Shown: positions 51,545 through 62,796 of the stretch, one piece after another | Layout: the number at the start of each line of letters is the position of its first letter | Position numbering within the stretch: position 1 is the first letter of the stretch | Source: Demequina oxidasica | Lineage (GTDB): Bacteria; Actinomycetota; Actinomycetes; Actinomycetales; Demequinaceae | Assembly (NCBI RefSeq): GCF_000975115.1 | Contig: NZ_BBRE01000001.1 | Coordinates: 496,001 to 560,000 of the forward strand | Length of the DNA: 64,000 nucleotides | Direction of reading: 5' to 3' | The notes under the pieces: model-generated | Database searches by the model: none | Told to the model about the DNA's origin: nothing | What the model saw: the letters and a program-made list of their open reading frames with translations, nothing else | Program-made: the position numbers and the translations under genes

Positions 51545-52627
51545 TTAGGAAACGGCCACCGAGATGGAACCGTCAATGATGCCAGCCTTGAGACCGTCGA
51601 CCGCACCAGCGACGTCGGCGGGAACTGCCGCGTTCAACTCAGCCAGGCCAACGCCCTCGTTCTCGAGCGTACCGAGGTAAGGCGTGGAGTCGAACGTGCC
51701 GTCAACCGCAGCTGCGCTGATGACGTCGAACACGGCATTGCCGATGTTCTTGAGCACCGAGGTGAGGATGATGTCCGAGTACTCAGGAGTGCTCTGCGTC
51801 CAGTCCTTGTCCACACCGATGAACCAACCGGAGCCGTTGTCGGTGATGGCAACTTCAGCCGCTCCACCGATAGGACCAGCGACAGGCATGATGATGTCGG
51901 CACCCTGGTCGAGCATGCCCTCAGCGATGGTCTGGCTCTTAGGCGCGTCGTCGAAGTTGTCGACGAAGGAACCGTTCTCGCCGTCCCAGCCGAGGACCTT
52001 GACGTCGCCGTCGGTCTCAGAGTTGAAGTAGTTGGCACCCGCGAGGAGGCCGTTCATGAAGATGCTCACCGGCGGAATGTTGATGCCACCGTAAGTACCG
52101 ATGGAACCCGTCTCCGACGTTCCTGCGGCGACGTAGCCCGCGAGGAACGCGGCCTGGTCGGTTTCGAAGAGGATCGGCTTGACGTTCGGAGCCTCGGGGT
52201 CGACCGTCGAGTCGATAAGTGCGAAGTTGACGTCCGGGTTCGCAACGGCAGCGGCAGCGGTGGCGTCACCGAGCAGGAAGCCCACCGTAATGATCATGTC
52301 GCAACCATCCGCGACCATCGCGTCGATGTTGGGCCCAAAGTCGTTCTCGTCAGCCGACTCGGCGGTGTTGATCTCAATGCCGAGCTCGGTCTCCGCCTGC
52401 GTCAGTCCGTCATAGCCAGACTCGTTGAACGAGTTGTCGTCGAAACCACCGGCGTCAGAAACCATGCACGCCTTGTAGTCGACGGACGCCATTGCGCTCT
52501 CCGACGTTTCTGAAGTGGCGGCGCCAGTGGACTCGGGAGACGTGGTCTCCTCGGGAGCCGACGAGCACGCCGCGAGGGCGAGAGCCGAGGCCGCGACAAC
52601 GGCACCGATGCGAATTGCGTTTTTCAT
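51545..52627 (-). CDS. BmpA-type nucleoside-binding lipoprotein
   Basis: The 360-residue protein has a lipoprotein signal (MKNAIRIGAVVAASALALAA then CSS), a Thr/Ser/Glu-rich linker and a BMP/PnrA domain with DAGGFDDNSFNESGYDGL (~60), characteristic of purine nucleoside-binding proteins. It is first in the import operon and 111 bases before the ATPase gene. It delivers nucleosides to the permeases. Confidence 0.92.
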   Translation of the reverse strand: MKNAIRIGAVVAASALALAACSSAPEETTSPESTGAATSETSESAMASVDYKACMVSDAGGFDDNSFNESGYDGLTQAETELGIEINTAESADENDFGPNIDAMVADGCDMIITVGFLLGDATAAAAVANPDVNFALIDSTVDPEAPNVKPILFETDQAAFLAGYVAAGTSETGSIGTYGGINIPPVSIFMNGLLAGANYFNSETDGDVKVLGWDGENGSFVDNFDDAPKSQTIAEGMLDQGADIIMPVAGPIGGAAEVAITDNGSGWFIGVDKDWTQSTPEYSDIILTSVLKNIGNAVFDVISAAAVDGTFDSTPYLGTLENEGVGLAELNAAVPADVAGAVDGLKAGIIDGSISVAVS

Positions 52628-52774
52628 GAGTGTTTCCTCACTTGATTGGAGCCCAGGATCGCCAGGCTTGTGCGTATCTCAATGCTACGGGGCAAATGTT
52701 TCCCGCGCGCACCCAGCCAGTCTCAGGACGGACACAAATCGGCAACAAATGCCCCGCTAATTAACCAAGTTTCC

Positions 52775-53932
52775 CTAAAGACCAGAGGCCGCGGCGGCCT
52801 TGACCTCCTGAGCGGCCGCCCGCGAGAGCACCAACAGCGCCTCGTCTGACTCCACTATTACAACATCATCGATGCCGACTACAGCGAGGGCTTTGGTCCC
52901 GCCTACCGCGACCACCCCGCTCGACCCAAAGGTTCCCACCGCAGCGGAGCGGCCAATGCGCGTGACGCCGTCGGCATCGGGCGTCAGCAGGCCCGCGAGG
53001 GAGTCGAAATCTCCCACGTCATGCCAGTCGAAGGCGCCGGGTACGACCGCCACTCCCCCGGCAGCTGCGACGGGCTCGGCGATCGCGTGGTCGATCGCGA
53101 TCTTGGTCAGCGTGGGCCACACGTGCTCGAGCGAAGCCTGCCGTTCGTCGCTGTCCCAGGTCGCCGCTATTTCCGTCACGCCCGCGTAGATTCCGGGCTG
53201 CAGGCGCTCGAGGTGCCCCAGTAGTACAGCGGTGCTGACCACAAACATTCCCGCATTCCAGACATAGCCGCCGCTGGCGAGCATCGATGCCGCCGTCTCT
53301 GGGTCCGGCTTCTCGGTGAACTCCCGCACCGCGAAGGCGCCCGGAGCATCGGGCAAGTCAGCGCCTTGGGCGATGTAGCCGAAGGCGGACGATGCCTCGG
53401 TGGGGTTGATTCCGATTGTCACCACCTTGCCGGTGCGGGCGGCGGACACCGCGATGCGCACGGCCGCGCGGAACTTGTCTGGCTCGCCGATCACGTGGTC
53501 AGCGGCGAAGGAGCCCATGATGCGGTCGCCATGGCGGTGCTGAATGATCGCGGCGGCGAGCGCGATCGCTGCCATCGAGTCACGTGGGGTGGGCTCGGCG
53601 ACCAGGTTCGCGGCCGGAACCTGCGGTACCTGAGCCGCCACGGCATCGGCGTGCCGCTGTCCTGTCACCACGATGGTCTGTGACGCTAAGGGCGCTAGCC
53701 GAGTCACCGTGTCTTGAAGGAGCGTGGTGCCGGTGCCGAGCAAGTCGAGCAGGAACTTGGGTCGGTGGGGCTGGGACAGCGGCCACAATCGCGAGCCCAC
53801 ACCCCCTGCCGGGATCACGGCAATGAAATCATCGATGACCGGCCCGCTGCCAGGGCTGGAGCTGGAGTCGTGGGGAAGCGAGTGCGCCGAGGAAGAATCC
53901 GGCGCATGGTGAATGTTGTGCGAGCCTGTCAT
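52775..53932 (-). CDS. manC: Mannose-1-phosphate guanylyltransferase
   Basis: The 385-residue protein has a nucleotidyltransferase signature (AVIPAGGVGSRLWPLS then RPKFLLDLLG, ~40) and FTEKPDPETA. It makes GDP-mannose from GTP and mannose-1-phosphate for glycan or lipid mannosylation. It has no fused isomerase domain. Its N-terminus has a Ser/Pro-rich extra ~30 residues. Divergent from sdhC. Confidence 0.9.
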   Translation of the reverse strand: MTGSHNIHHAPDSSSAHSLPHDSSSSPGSGPVIDDFIAVIPAGGVGSRLWPLSQPHRPKFLLDLLGTGTTLLQDTVTRLAPLASQTIVVTGQRHADAVAAQVPQVPAANLVAEPTPRDSMAAIALAAAIIQHRHGDRIMGSFAADHVIGEPDKFRAAVRIAVSAARTGKVVTIGINPTEASSAFGYIAQGADLPDAPGAFAVREFTEKPDPETAASMLASGGYVWNAGMFVVSTAVLLGHLERLQPGIYAGVTEIAATWDSDERQASLEHVWPTLTKIAIDHAIAEPVAAAGGVAVVPGAFDWHDVGDFDSLAGLLTPDADGVTRIGRSAAVGTFGSSGVVAVGGTKALAVVGIDDVVIVESDEALLVLSRAAAQEVKAAAASGL

Positions 53933-53984
53933 GGAGACCACATTAGGATGCTAGATAGTGTTCCGAGTAAACCAAGGAGTTTCT

Positions 53985-54359
53985 GTGTCACCCGCGACAA
54001 CGCTGTATAGAGGCCGTGAAGGCATGTGGATGTGGGTCGTGCATCGCACCACCGGCGTCGCAATCTTCTTCTTCCTTGTGGTGCACGTCCTCGATACCGC
54101 GCTCGTGCGCGTGTCTCCCGAGGCCTACAACGACGTGATCGGCACCTATAAGACGCCCATCTACGGGATCGTCGAGGCCGGCCTCGTCGCCGCCATCGCG
54201 CTGCACGCCTTCAACGGCATCCGCATCATCTTGGTCGACACCTGGCCCTGGGCGCTCAAGCACCAGCGCGCGCTGGTCTGGGTGGTGTGGGGCCTGTTCG
54301 CGCTGCTGATGATCGGCTTCCTGCCGCGACACCTTTCCCACGTGTTTGGTGGTGCGTAA
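53985..54359 (+). CDS. sdhC: Succinate dehydrogenase cytochrome b556 subunit
   Basis: The 124-residue protein has three membrane segments and the sdhC motif MWVVHRTTGVAIFFFLVVHVLD, plus LHAFNGIRIILVD with the heme-ligand His. The GTG at 53985 has AGGAG upstream and is preferred to an ATG nine codons earlier. Overlaps sdhD by one base. Confidence 0.92.
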   Translation: MSPATTLYRGREGMWMWVVHRTTGVAIFFFLVVHVLDTALVRVSPEAYNDVIGTYKTPIYGIVEAGLVAAIALHAFNGIRIILVDTWPWALKHQRALVWVVWGLFALLMIGFLPRHLSHVFGGA

Positions 54360-54832
54360 TGAGTACCGCTGACGCAACGACCCCTGTGGTCGAACCCCTA
54401 CGGCCCATTCGCTCGGGTCGCTCGCGCAACCACGCCGAGCAGTGGTCCTGGCTGTTCATGCGCGGCTCCGGCGTACTGCTACTGGTCCTGATCTTTACGC
54501 ACCTGTTCATTAACCTGTTCAGCGGTGACGGGGTCAACCAGATCGACTTTGCGTTTGTGGCAGGCAAGTGGGCCTCGCCGGTGTGGAAGATTTGGGACTT
54601 CGTGATGCTCGTGCTCGCGATGATCCACGGCGGCAACGGTATGCGCCTGCTGATCAATGACTACGCCCGCGAGACCTGGATGCGCAAGACGCTCAAGACG
54701 CTGCTCACGGCCTGCGTCGCGACCATCGTGGTGCTGGGTTCGCTCGTGATCTTCACCTTCGACCCCTGCCCCCTCGACGCCTCGGGTGATTTGCTACCGG
54801 GCGTCCCAACCTTCTGTGAGGATGTTCGATGA
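54359..54832 (+). CDS. sdhD: Succinate dehydrogenase membrane anchor
   Basis: The 157-residue protein has three membrane segments after a polar N-terminus, with [20 protein letters not shown] and [15 protein letters not shown]. It holds the heme and quinone site together with SdhC. The TAATG start shares one base with the sdhC stop; its stop overlaps sdhA. Confidence 0.9.
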   Translation: MSTADATTPVVEPLRPIRSGRSRNHAEQWSWLFMRGSGVLLLVLIFTHLFINLFSGDGVNQIDFAFVAGKWASPVWKIWDFVMLVLAMIHGGNGMRLLINDYARETWMRKTLKTLLTACVATIVVLGSLVIFTFDPCPLDASGDLLPGVPTFCEDVR

Positions 54833-56592
54833 CCGAACACGAATACGACGTAGTCATTGTGGGCGCCGGTGGCGCGGGCATGCGCGCGGCTCTCGAGAGC
54901 TCGCAGCGCGCCAAGACCGCCGTGCTGACCAAGTTGTACCCCACCCGCTCCCACACGGGCGCGGCGCAGGGCGGCATGGCCGCGGCGCTCGCCAACGTCG
55001 AGGAAGACAACGTCGAGTGGCACGTTTTCGACACCATCAAGGGCGGCGACTATCTGGTTGACCAGGATGCCGCGCAGATCCTCTGCGAGGAGGCCGTCCA
55101 GGCCGTCCTCGACCTGGAGAAGATGGGCCTGCCCTTTAACCGCACTACCGCGGGCAAAATTGACCAGCGCCGCTTTGGTGGTCACACGCGTGACCACGGC
55201 AAGGCCGCGGTACGCCGTGCGTGCTACGCCGCGGACCGCACCGGTCACATGATTTTGCAGACGCTGTACCAACAGTGCATCAAGCAGGACGTCGAGTTCT
55301 TCAATGAGTTCTACGTGCTGGACCTGATCCTCAACGACGACCCCCAGTCAGCGGAGGGCAAGGACGTCGCCGTCGCCGGAGTGATCGCGTACGAACTGTC
55401 CACGGGTCAGATCCACACCTTCCGCGCCAAGTCCGTGATCTTCGCTACCGGCGGTGCCGGCAAGGTCTTCAAGACCACGTCGAACGCCCACACCCTGACG
55501 GGAGACGGCATGGCGCTCGCGCTGCGCCGCGGCATCCCACTCGAGGACATGGAGTTCTTCCAGTTCCACCCGACCGGCCTGGCCGGGCTCGGCATTCTGC
55601 TGTCCGAGGCCGCCCGCGGCGAGGGTGGCATCCTGCGTAACTCGGAGGGCGAGCGCTTCATGGAGCGCTACGCCCCCACTATCAAGGACCTGGCCCCGCG
55701 CGACGTCGTCGCCCGAGCCATGGCCAATGAGGTGCGCGAGGGCCGCGGTTGTGGACCGAACAAGGACTACGTGCTGCTGGACCTCACCCACCTCGAGCCC
55801 GCACACATCGACGAGAAGCTGCCGGACATTACTGAGTTCGCCCGCACCTACTTGGGCGTCGAGCCGTACACCGAGCCCGTGCCCGTGTTCCCCACGGCGC
55901 ACTACGCGATGGGCGGCGTTCCCACCACGAACAATGCCGAAGTGTTGCGCAACAACCACGACACCATCAAGGGCCTCTACGCGGCTGGCGAGGTGGCGTG
56001 TGTGTCCGTGCACGGCTCTAACCGCCTCGGCACGAATTCACTGCTCGACATCAACGTGTTTGGGCGACGTGCAGGCATTGCCGCGGCCGAGTACGCGCTG
56101 ACCACCGAGGGATACGACCTCCCGGCAGACGCATCGGCGCTGGTCTCCGACCAGGTCGAGAAGCTCCGCGCGACCGTGGGCGGCGGCGGTACAGAGCGCG
56201 TGGCGGACATCCGTCGCGAGCTGCAGGCCACCATGGATCGCAACGTTCAGGTCTTCCGTACGTCGGAGTCACTGGCCGAGGCGCACACGTTGGTCGGAGA
56301 ACTCCAAGCGCGGTTCAAGAACATCGCCATTCACGACCGGGGCGCGCGCTTCAACACAGACCTGCTTGAGGCGGTCGAGTTGGGATTCCTGCTGGACCTG
56401 GCTGAGGTGGTCATCTTGGGTGCCGAGCACCGAAAGGAAAGTCGCGGCGGGCACTACCGTGAGGACTTCCCCACACGCGACGACAAAAACTTCATGAAGC
56501 ACACGATGGCCTACAAGACCAAGGATGGAATTCGTCTCGACACCAAGCCGGTAGTCGTGACGAAGTACCAGCCCATGGAACGTAAGTACTAG
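54829..56592 (+). CDS. sdhA: Succinate dehydrogenase flavoprotein subunit
   Basis: The 587-residue protein has an FAD loop ([17 protein letters not shown]), the flavin-binding His in [10 protein letters not shown] (~45), the active-site HPTGL (~245) and [14 protein letters not shown] near the end. It oxidises succinate to fumarate in the TCA cycle and passes electrons to SdhB. Four-base overlap with sdhD. Confidence 0.96.
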   Translation: MTEHEYDVVIVGAGGAGMRAALESSQRAKTAVLTKLYPTRSHTGAAQGGMAAALANVEEDNVEWHVFDTIKGGDYLVDQDAAQILCEEAVQAVLDLEKMGLPFNRTTAGKIDQRRFGGHTRDHGKAAVRRACYAADRTGHMILQTLYQQCIKQDVEFFNEFYVLDLILNDDPQSAEGKDVAVAGVIAYELSTGQIHTFRAKSVIFATGGAGKVFKTTSNAHTLTGDGMALALRRGIPLEDMEFFQFHPTGLAGLGILLSEAARGEGGILRNSEGERFMERYAPTIKDLAPRDVVARAMANEVREGRGCGPNKDYVLLDLTHLEPAHIDEKLPDITEFARTYLGVEPYTEPVPVFPTAHYAMGGVPTTNNAEVLRNNHDTIKGLYAAGEVACVSVHGSNRLGTNSLLDINVFGRRAGIAAAEYALTTEGYDLPADASALVSDQVEKLRATVGGGGTERVADIRRELQATMDRNVQVFRTSESLAEAHTLVGELQARFKNIAIHDRGARFNTDLLEAVELGFLLDLAEVVILGAEHRKESRGGHYREDFPTRDDKNFMKHTMAYKTKDGIRLDTKPVVVTKYQPMERKY

Positions 56593-56604
56593 GCGGAGGA
56601 CACC

Positions 56605-57372
56605 ATGACTGCAACTGCCGAGGCACCCACAAAGGCCGGCGAGGTTCCGAGCTTTGACGTCACCCTGCGCATTCAGCGTATGGACCCAGACGGTACCCCC
56701 GATCACCCCGCGGGCGAGGAGTACTGGGAAGAGTTCACGCTGACCATGCACGGCACTGACCGTGTCCTCGATGCGCTCCACAAGATCAAGTGGGACGTGG
56801 ATGGCTCGCTCGCGTTCCGTCGCTCGTGCGCGCACGGGGTCTGTGGCTCCGATGCCATGCGTATCAACGCCAAGAACCGGCTGGCATGCAAGACGTTGCT
56901 CAAGGACCTCAACCCCAAGCGTCCCATCACCATTGAGCCCATCAAGGGCCTGCCAGTGGAGAAGGACCTGATCGTGGACATGGAGCCGTTCTTCGCGAGC
57001 TATCGCGAGATCATGCCGTTCCTGATGACATCCGGCCCCACGCCCGAGCGGGAGCGTCTGCAGAGCCCCGAGGAGCGCGCTCGCTTCGACGACACCACCA
57101 AGTGCATCATGTGTGCCGCGTGCACGACCTCCTGCCCCGTGTTCTGGACCGATGGCCAGTACTTTGGCCCCCAGGCGATCGTGGGAGCCCACCGCTTCAT
57201 CTTCGACTCGCGCGACGAGGGCGAGTGGGATCGACTCGAGATTCTCAACGACAAGGCCGGCGTGTGGAAGTGCCGCACGGCTTTCAATTGCACGGAGGCC
57301 TGCCCCCGCGGCATCGAGGTCACCAAGGCCATTTCAGAGGTCAAGAAGGCACTCAATACTGGTGCTGTCTAA
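56605..57372 (+). CDS. sdhB: Succinate dehydrogenase iron-sulfur subunit
   Basis: The 255-residue protein has the 2Fe-2S set (RSCAHGVCGSDAM then CK, ~73-95) and the two C-terminal cluster motifs (CIMCAACTTSCP and CRTAFNCTEACPRGI). It wires FAD to the membrane quinone. 12 bases after sdhA. Confidence 0.96.
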   Translation: MTATAEAPTKAGEVPSFDVTLRIQRMDPDGTPDHPAGEEYWEEFTLTMHGTDRVLDALHKIKWDVDGSLAFRRSCAHGVCGSDAMRINAKNRLACKTLLKDLNPKRPITIEPIKGLPVEKDLIVDMEPFFASYREIMPFLMTSGPTPERERLQSPEERARFDDTTKCIMCAACTTSCPVFWTDGQYFGPQAIVGAHRFIFDSRDEGEWDRLEILNDKAGVWKCRTAFNCTEACPRGIEVTKAISEVKKALNTGAV

Positions 57373-57373
57373 C

Positions 57374-57404
57374 GGTCACTTAAACGGACACTTGCCGCTT
57401 AGAA
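57374..57404 (+). promoter_or_regulatory. Candidate TetR-gene promoter with GGWCACTT direct repeat
   Basis: GGTCACTT and GGACACTT repeat 13 bases apart between sdhB and the TetR gene, and TAGAAT (57399-57404) ends about 7 bases before the ATG, consistent with a leaderless, self-regulated gene. Confidence 0.45.
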
Positions 57405-57411
57405 TCGCTTC

Positions 57412-58047
57412 ATGGTGAAACGTAAAGATGCCGTCGCGAACCGCGAGCGGCTCATCCTCGCTGGGTTCGAGATCCTCTCTGTCCGAGATGCAGACCTGAC
57501 TGTGCGCGAGCTCGCGATCCAGACGGGGCTGGGCATCGGCACGGCATACCGCCACTTTCCGACGCACGAGGATTTGATCCGCGCGCTGTACGACCGAGGC
57601 ATCATGATGCTCGCAGCATCGCTTCAGTCCCTCGATGAGGAAGCAACGGCCTGGGACAGGATTGTCACCCTGTTGGAGTCTGCCGTGTTCGCGTTAGCGG
57701 ACGCTCCCGGACTACGGACTGTGATGCGTCGCATGTACGACATCGACCCCGACTACCGTCCTGGTGGCTCGTTCACCGACAGCCTGGCTGGCCTTATTGA
57801 GCGCGCCCAGGCCGAGGGCGCACTAAGGCAAGGCGTCACGGGTGGCGACCTGGCACTCATGATGTTCTCGCTCGGCGGCATGGTTGGCAACCCCACCGAG
57901 CGTGAGGCCAGCCTCATGCGTCGCCAGCTCGTGATGTTCCTCGACGGAATCCGCGCCGACGGCAAATGCACGGAGCTTCCGGGGGCACCCATGGACGCAG
58001 TGGAGTTCCACGCGTTCGTACACCGCTCCAACGCACCGCTCGCTTAG
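57412..58047 (+). CDS. TetR family regulator
   Basis: The 211-residue protein has a TetR DNA-binding domain: AVANRERLILAGFEILSV and LTVRELAIQTGLGIGTAYRHFPTHEDLIRALY (~25-60), then a helical ligand domain with RRMYDIDPDYRPGGSF. The target is not visible; it may control itself through the repeats upstream. Convergent with the next gene. Confidence 0.9.
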   Translation: MVKRKDAVANRERLILAGFEILSVRDADLTVRELAIQTGLGIGTAYRHFPTHEDLIRALYDRGIMMLAASLQSLDEEATAWDRIVTLLESAVFALADAPGLRTVMRRMYDIDPDYRPGGSFTDSLAGLIERAQAEGALRQGVTGGDLALMMFSLGGMVGNPTEREASLMRRQLVMFLDGIRADGKCTELPGAPMDAVEFHAFVHRSNAPLA

Positions 58048-58073
58048 CGTTCTAAATTCCTACTATTGCGTGG

Positions 58074-59120
58074 TTACTCACGGTCGCGCTGGGTGGCGCG
58101 AGCCGTCGTTATGCCACCGTGCCCGCGCCGCGGAATGGACTCCATCTCCGTCGAACTGAACTCACCCGGACCTGCGTCTGACGGCGCTAGGGTGCCGAGC
58201 CATGCTGCTGCATAGAGGACGATCCTCGCGACAAAGTTGACGAAGATCATGATCGCGATCACGGACGCCGCGGAGGCAAGCACCGCGTTGTCCTTCACGC
58301 CGCCGATCACCAGCGACACCGCCTGGCGCAAGATTCCGATGCTGAGGGCGGCGGCAAGCAGAGTCCAAAACAGTGGCACCCGCGGGCCGCGATAGCGCCC
58401 CAGCACCACAATTGCTAGCGCCACGAAAGCCATGTCCACCAGGACACCGACGGCGAAGGCTGGGCCTCGAATGATCCAGTCCGACAACTGCTGATCCGAC
58501 ACCCATCCCGCTATCACGGTAGAGAACTGTGACGCGGCCACCTGCAAAAGGGCACCGAGGAGAACCAAAAACAACAACGCCAGTAGCGCGCCAAAGTCTC
58601 GCAACTTGCCCTTGACCGGCGAACCCGCCTGAGTGTCCAGCATCGCGATAGAGCCGATGCGCATGGCGCTCAGGTAGCGGGAGGCGGTATTGATCAAAAT
58701 GAGAAACGTCACGATTCCGACGATCCCAGTCAGGGTTTGCGGCTCGAGAGAGTTGGGGTCGACCAGGCCAGCGCTATCGGGGCCGTCTGGCTTGATCACC
58801 CCTGGAATGGTGTCGTCAATGAAGCCATAGAAGGCCTCGTTCCAATTCGCATTGAAGTGAACGAGGTACGTCGAGATTGTCACACCGATGACAAGGGCCG
58901 CCGCAAGAGACGTCAGCGACAGGTAAGCAATTCCGCCGGCAATGATGTTGCCGTTGCCCTCACTGATGCGCTTGAGCATCCGTCCTGGGTGCGTGCGGTC
59001 GAACCACTCTTTGCGGGACTTGGCCTCCTTGAGCGCGGCCTTGCCTTTCTCGACCGCCGACGCCTCCTCGAGCGCGACGGTGCGCTTCATCTTGCCCGGG
59101 ATATAGCTGCGCTGCCTCAT
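58074..59120 (-). CDS. YihY/BrkB-type membrane protein
   Basis: The 348-residue protein has six membrane segments and YihY features: RISEGNGNIIAGGIAYLSLTSLAAALVIGV near the start and GPAFAVGVLVDMAFVALAIVVLGRYRGP in the middle. The function of this family is unclear despite the old virulence-factor and ribonuclease BN names. It ends with a polar tail. Four bases after trpS, so likely co-transcribed. Confidence 0.85.
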   Translation of the reverse strand: MRQRSYIPGKMKRTVALEEASAVEKGKAALKEAKSRKEWFDRTHPGRMLKRISEGNGNIIAGGIAYLSLTSLAAALVIGVTISTYLVHFNANWNEAFYGFIDDTIPGVIKPDGPDSAGLVDPNSLEPQTLTGIVGIVTFLILINTASRYLSAMRIGSIAMLDTQAGSPVKGKLRDFGALLALLFLVLLGALLQVAASQFSTVIAGWVSDQQLSDWIIRGPAFAVGVLVDMAFVALAIVVLGRYRGPRVPLFWTLLAAALSIGILRQAVSLVIGGVKDNAVLASAASVIAIMIFVNFVARIVLYAAAWLGTLAPSDAGPGEFSSTEMESIPRRGHGGITTARATQRDRE

Positions 59121-59123
59121 GAA

Positions 59124-60176
<1,053 letters not shown>

Positions 60177-60208
60177 CTACGGCGCAAAACCATCGGCCGA
60201 TGCTTAGG

Positions 60209-60541
60209 TTACGTGGCGTCCTCGTCAAAAGGAGCGGGCGTCCCTGCCGCGAGCGGAACACTCGCGGCAGGTCGCGCGACCGGAGCCGGCTTGGACGCCG
60301 GCTCGTACAGCGCCTCGCGCACTATGGTGCGCGGGTCATATTGTCTTGGGTCTAGCTTCTCCCAATCGACGTCCCCGCCGACCTCGCGCTCGAGCGTCTC
60401 ACGCCCGTCGCGAAGCAGGTCGCGTCCCTTAATGATCCAGGCACGCAACTGCCGCGAGTACTCGGGGAGCCGCTCCGGTCCAATCACGATGACCGCGATC
60501 AGGAGCAGGACTATCAACTCCCCGCCGTTGATTGAGAACAT
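60209..60541 (-). CDS. tatB: Sec-independent translocase TatB
   Basis: The 110-residue protein has a single N-terminal membrane helix (INGGELIVLLLIAVIVIGPE then RLPEYS), then an amphipathic helix and a Pro/Ala-rich tail. Its position behind htrA, the anti-sigma factor and sigE matches the conserved mycobacterial order. It serves export of Tat substrates such as EfeB. Confidence 0.9.
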   Translation of the reverse strand: MFSINGGELIVLLLIAVIVIGPERLPEYSRQLRAWIIKGRDLLRDGRETLEREVGGDVDWEKLDPRQYDPRTIVREALYEPASKPAPVARPAASVPLAAGTPAPFDEDAT

Positions 60542-60546
60542 GAACC

Positions 60547-61926
60547 CTATTCTGACGGGTTGGGAGCCGGTTCGTCCACGTTGACCTCAGAGTTGGAGCC
60601 CAGCGTCACGGTGACTTCCTTTGTCGAGTCGCCCTGCTTGACCGTCAACACGACATCGTCGCCGGGTGCCTTGGCGCGAATCGCCACCACGAGTTCATCG
60701 GAACGAGTCACGGGGCGACCGTCGATCTGGGTGATGATGTCGCCTGGCTCGATTCCAGCCGCCGCCGATGGTCCATCCGCGATAACTCCGGAGGAATCAT
60801 CCACGACCTTGATGCCCTCGCCGTTATAGCGTTCGTCAAGCAACACACCGATCACGGGGAATGTGGCCTCGCCGTCGTTGATGAGCTGTTCGGCAGTGCG
60901 TCGCGCCTGGTTAGACGTGATAGCGAAGCCAAGGCCCACGGACCCGGCCTGCTGGGTTGCCGAACCGCCCAGTGACGCGATGGCAGAGTTGATGCCGATC
61001 ACTTCGCCGGCAGAGTTGATGAGCGGCCCGCCCGAGTTCCCGGGGTTGATCGCGGCGTCGGTCTGGATTGCGTCGATGTAGGCGGGTGCCTGCGTGCCGT
61101 CCCCGGCGGTAACCGGGCGATGCAACGCGGAGATGATGCCAGTGGTCACCGTGGAGTCGAGGCCCAGCGGGGAGCCGACGGCGATTGCCGCGTCCCCCAC
61201 CACGACCTGGTCAGAGTCTCCGAGCACGAGCGGTGAGAGACCCTTCTCATCAATCTTCACGACGGCGAGGTCGTACTCGGGCGTGGTGCCAATAACCTTG
61301 CCTTCCTCGATTGATCCATCCGACTTGAGGACCTTGACAGTGTCGTTGTTTGCGCCGTCGACCACATGGTTGTTGGTCAGGATGTAGCCGTCCTCGCGGA
61401 TCACAAAGCCGGTGCCTGTCGCGGATCCCTGAGCCGTGGCGGTCTCGATCGAGACCACGGACGGCATCACAGCGGCCGCAATGGAGGCAACCGAACCCTC
61501 TGGACGGTCGACGGACGTGCCGTTGACTGCGGGAAGCGCAACCGACGAGGAGGACGGACCCCACTCGTTGTACGCCCAAGCGCCGCCAGCACCGCCGAGG
61601 ATGCCAAGCGCCAGCGCGCCGACGCAGATCGCGGCTACGGTGCGCTTGCGCACTCGTCCCACTGGCGCCTTGGGGGCGACGGGAGGAACGTCAGCGGGAG
61701 GCATCTCCCAAGGGAAGGTCTCTGGCTGGGCGGTCGCGACCTCGGTGCCGTACTGCGAACCAGCCGCAGCATCAGCAGCCATTCCAGCATCGGCCGTAGG
61801 AGCGACCTCCTCGCGTGTCGAGGCTTCGGTGACAACGGAGCTGCTCTGCTGCGAGTCATCGCCCGCCTCAGGGCGGGGCGATTGACCGCCCACAGGAGTG
61901 GGTGGAGCAAAGGGTGAGTCAGTCAT
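60547..61926 (-). CDS. HtrA/DegP-like serine protease
   Basis: The 459-residue protein has a ~90-residue cytoplasmic Pro-rich region, one membrane segment (VAAICVGALALGILGGAGGA), a trypsin-like domain with His in TNNHVVDG, Asp in YDLAVVKID and Ser in GNSGGPLIN, and a C-terminal PDZ domain (GPSAAAGIEPGDIITQIDGR). It degrades damaged envelope proteins, probably under SigE control. Confidence 0.93.
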   Translation of the reverse strand: MTDSPFAPPTPVGGQSPRPEAGDDSQQSSSVVTEASTREEVAPTADAGMAADAAAGSQYGTEVATAQPETFPWEMPPADVPPVAPKAPVGRVRKRTVAAICVGALALGILGGAGGAWAYNEWGPSSSSVALPAVNGTSVDRPEGSVASIAAAVMPSVVSIETATAQGSATGTGFVIREDGYILTNNHVVDGANNDTVKVLKSDGSIEEGKVIGTTPEYDLAVVKIDEKGLSPLVLGDSDQVVVGDAAIAVGSPLGLDSTVTTGIISALHRPVTAGDGTQAPAYIDAIQTDAAINPGNSGGPLINSAGEVIGINSAIASLGGSATQQAGSVGLGFAITSNQARRTAEQLINDGEATFPVIGVLLDERYNGEGIKVVDDSSGVIADGPSAAAGIEPGDIITQIDGRPVTRSDELVVAIRAKAPGDDVVLTVKQGDSTKEVTVTLGSNSEVNVDEPAPNPSE

Positions 61927-61944
61927 GGGGACGGCCTTTCGGGA

Positions 61945-62796
61945 CTAGTTGCCGGTTAGTGTGCCGGCAAAGGCTCCGAGCCCAGCGTGGACACGATCTA
62001 AGAATCCGGGCTCAGTGTTTGTGGGGAAGGTGCCTGCCACCGTTTCGAGGGTCACCATCGCGCAACTGCACGACACGGAGACCACGACGTCACCTGTCTG
62101 CCACACGAGCTGAGCAGGTTCGAGGCGAACGATGTAGACATCGATGCCCGGCACGTCAGCACGCGGCAAGTCAGCCACACGCTCATGCACCAGATCACCA
62201 TGCTGCTCGGTCACGACCACAGGGTCGATTCCCGCGAGCAGCGAGGCAACGAGCATGTGTGCGCCGCTGTCGCCGCGCACCACCCTCGCTTCGATAGGGA
62301 CGAGTCCACTGTCCTGCCAGTCCGGATGGACCCACGCACGCATATTGTCTGCAGAACGCATGTCCTGCGGACCCATATACGCGACATTTGGGGCCGTACC
62401 CTCTGCTGAGGCTGCGGCAAATTCAAGAGGAACCTGATCGGGGCCGCCCGCATAATATGCGGCGCCCACGCCAACTGCGGCGAAGATCAGAATCGAGAAA
62501 GCAATAGTGGCGGAGCGATGTCGGCTCGGCCGGGCCCGAGCGGCACGGGCGCGGTGCTTTGACTCGCCCTGGGCGATCTGCGCCATGCGGTCGCGATCAA
62601 GCAACTGCTGCGCAAAGCGCATGTCGATGCCGGCACTGGACGTGTTGAGCGCTTCTCGAGCTTCTCGTAATTCCGTCCACCGCGCGTTGCAGTCATCGCA
62701 CTCTTCGAGGTGCGCCATTGCCTCCGCGGCGTCGGCTGTAGACATCCTGCCATCGAGCAGGTCGTGAAGGTTTTCTCCGAGGTGCTTTTGCGTCAC
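61945..62796 (-). CDS. Anti-sigma factor (RseA-like, zinc-binding)
   Basis: The 283-residue protein has a cytoplasmic zinc motif HLEECDDC (~30, HxxxCxxC) in the anti-sigma domain, a membrane segment ([20 protein letters not shown]) and an extracytoplasmic part. Start overlaps the sigma factor stop by four bases. It would hold SigE inactive until stress. Confidence 0.88.
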   Translation of the reverse strand: MTQKHLGENLHDLLDGRMSTADAAEAMAHLEECDDCNARWTELREAREALNTSSAGIDMRFAQQLLDRDRMAQIAQGESKHRARAARARPSRHRSATIAFSILIFAAVGVGAAYYAGGPDQVPLEFAAASAEGTAPNVAYMGPQDMRSADNMRAWVHPDWQDSGLVPIEARVVRGDSGAHMLVASLLAGIDPVVVTEQHGDLVHERVADLPRADVPGIDVYIVRLEPAQLVWQTGDVVVSVSCSCAMVTLETVAGTFPTNTEPGFLDRVHAGLGAFAGTLTGN

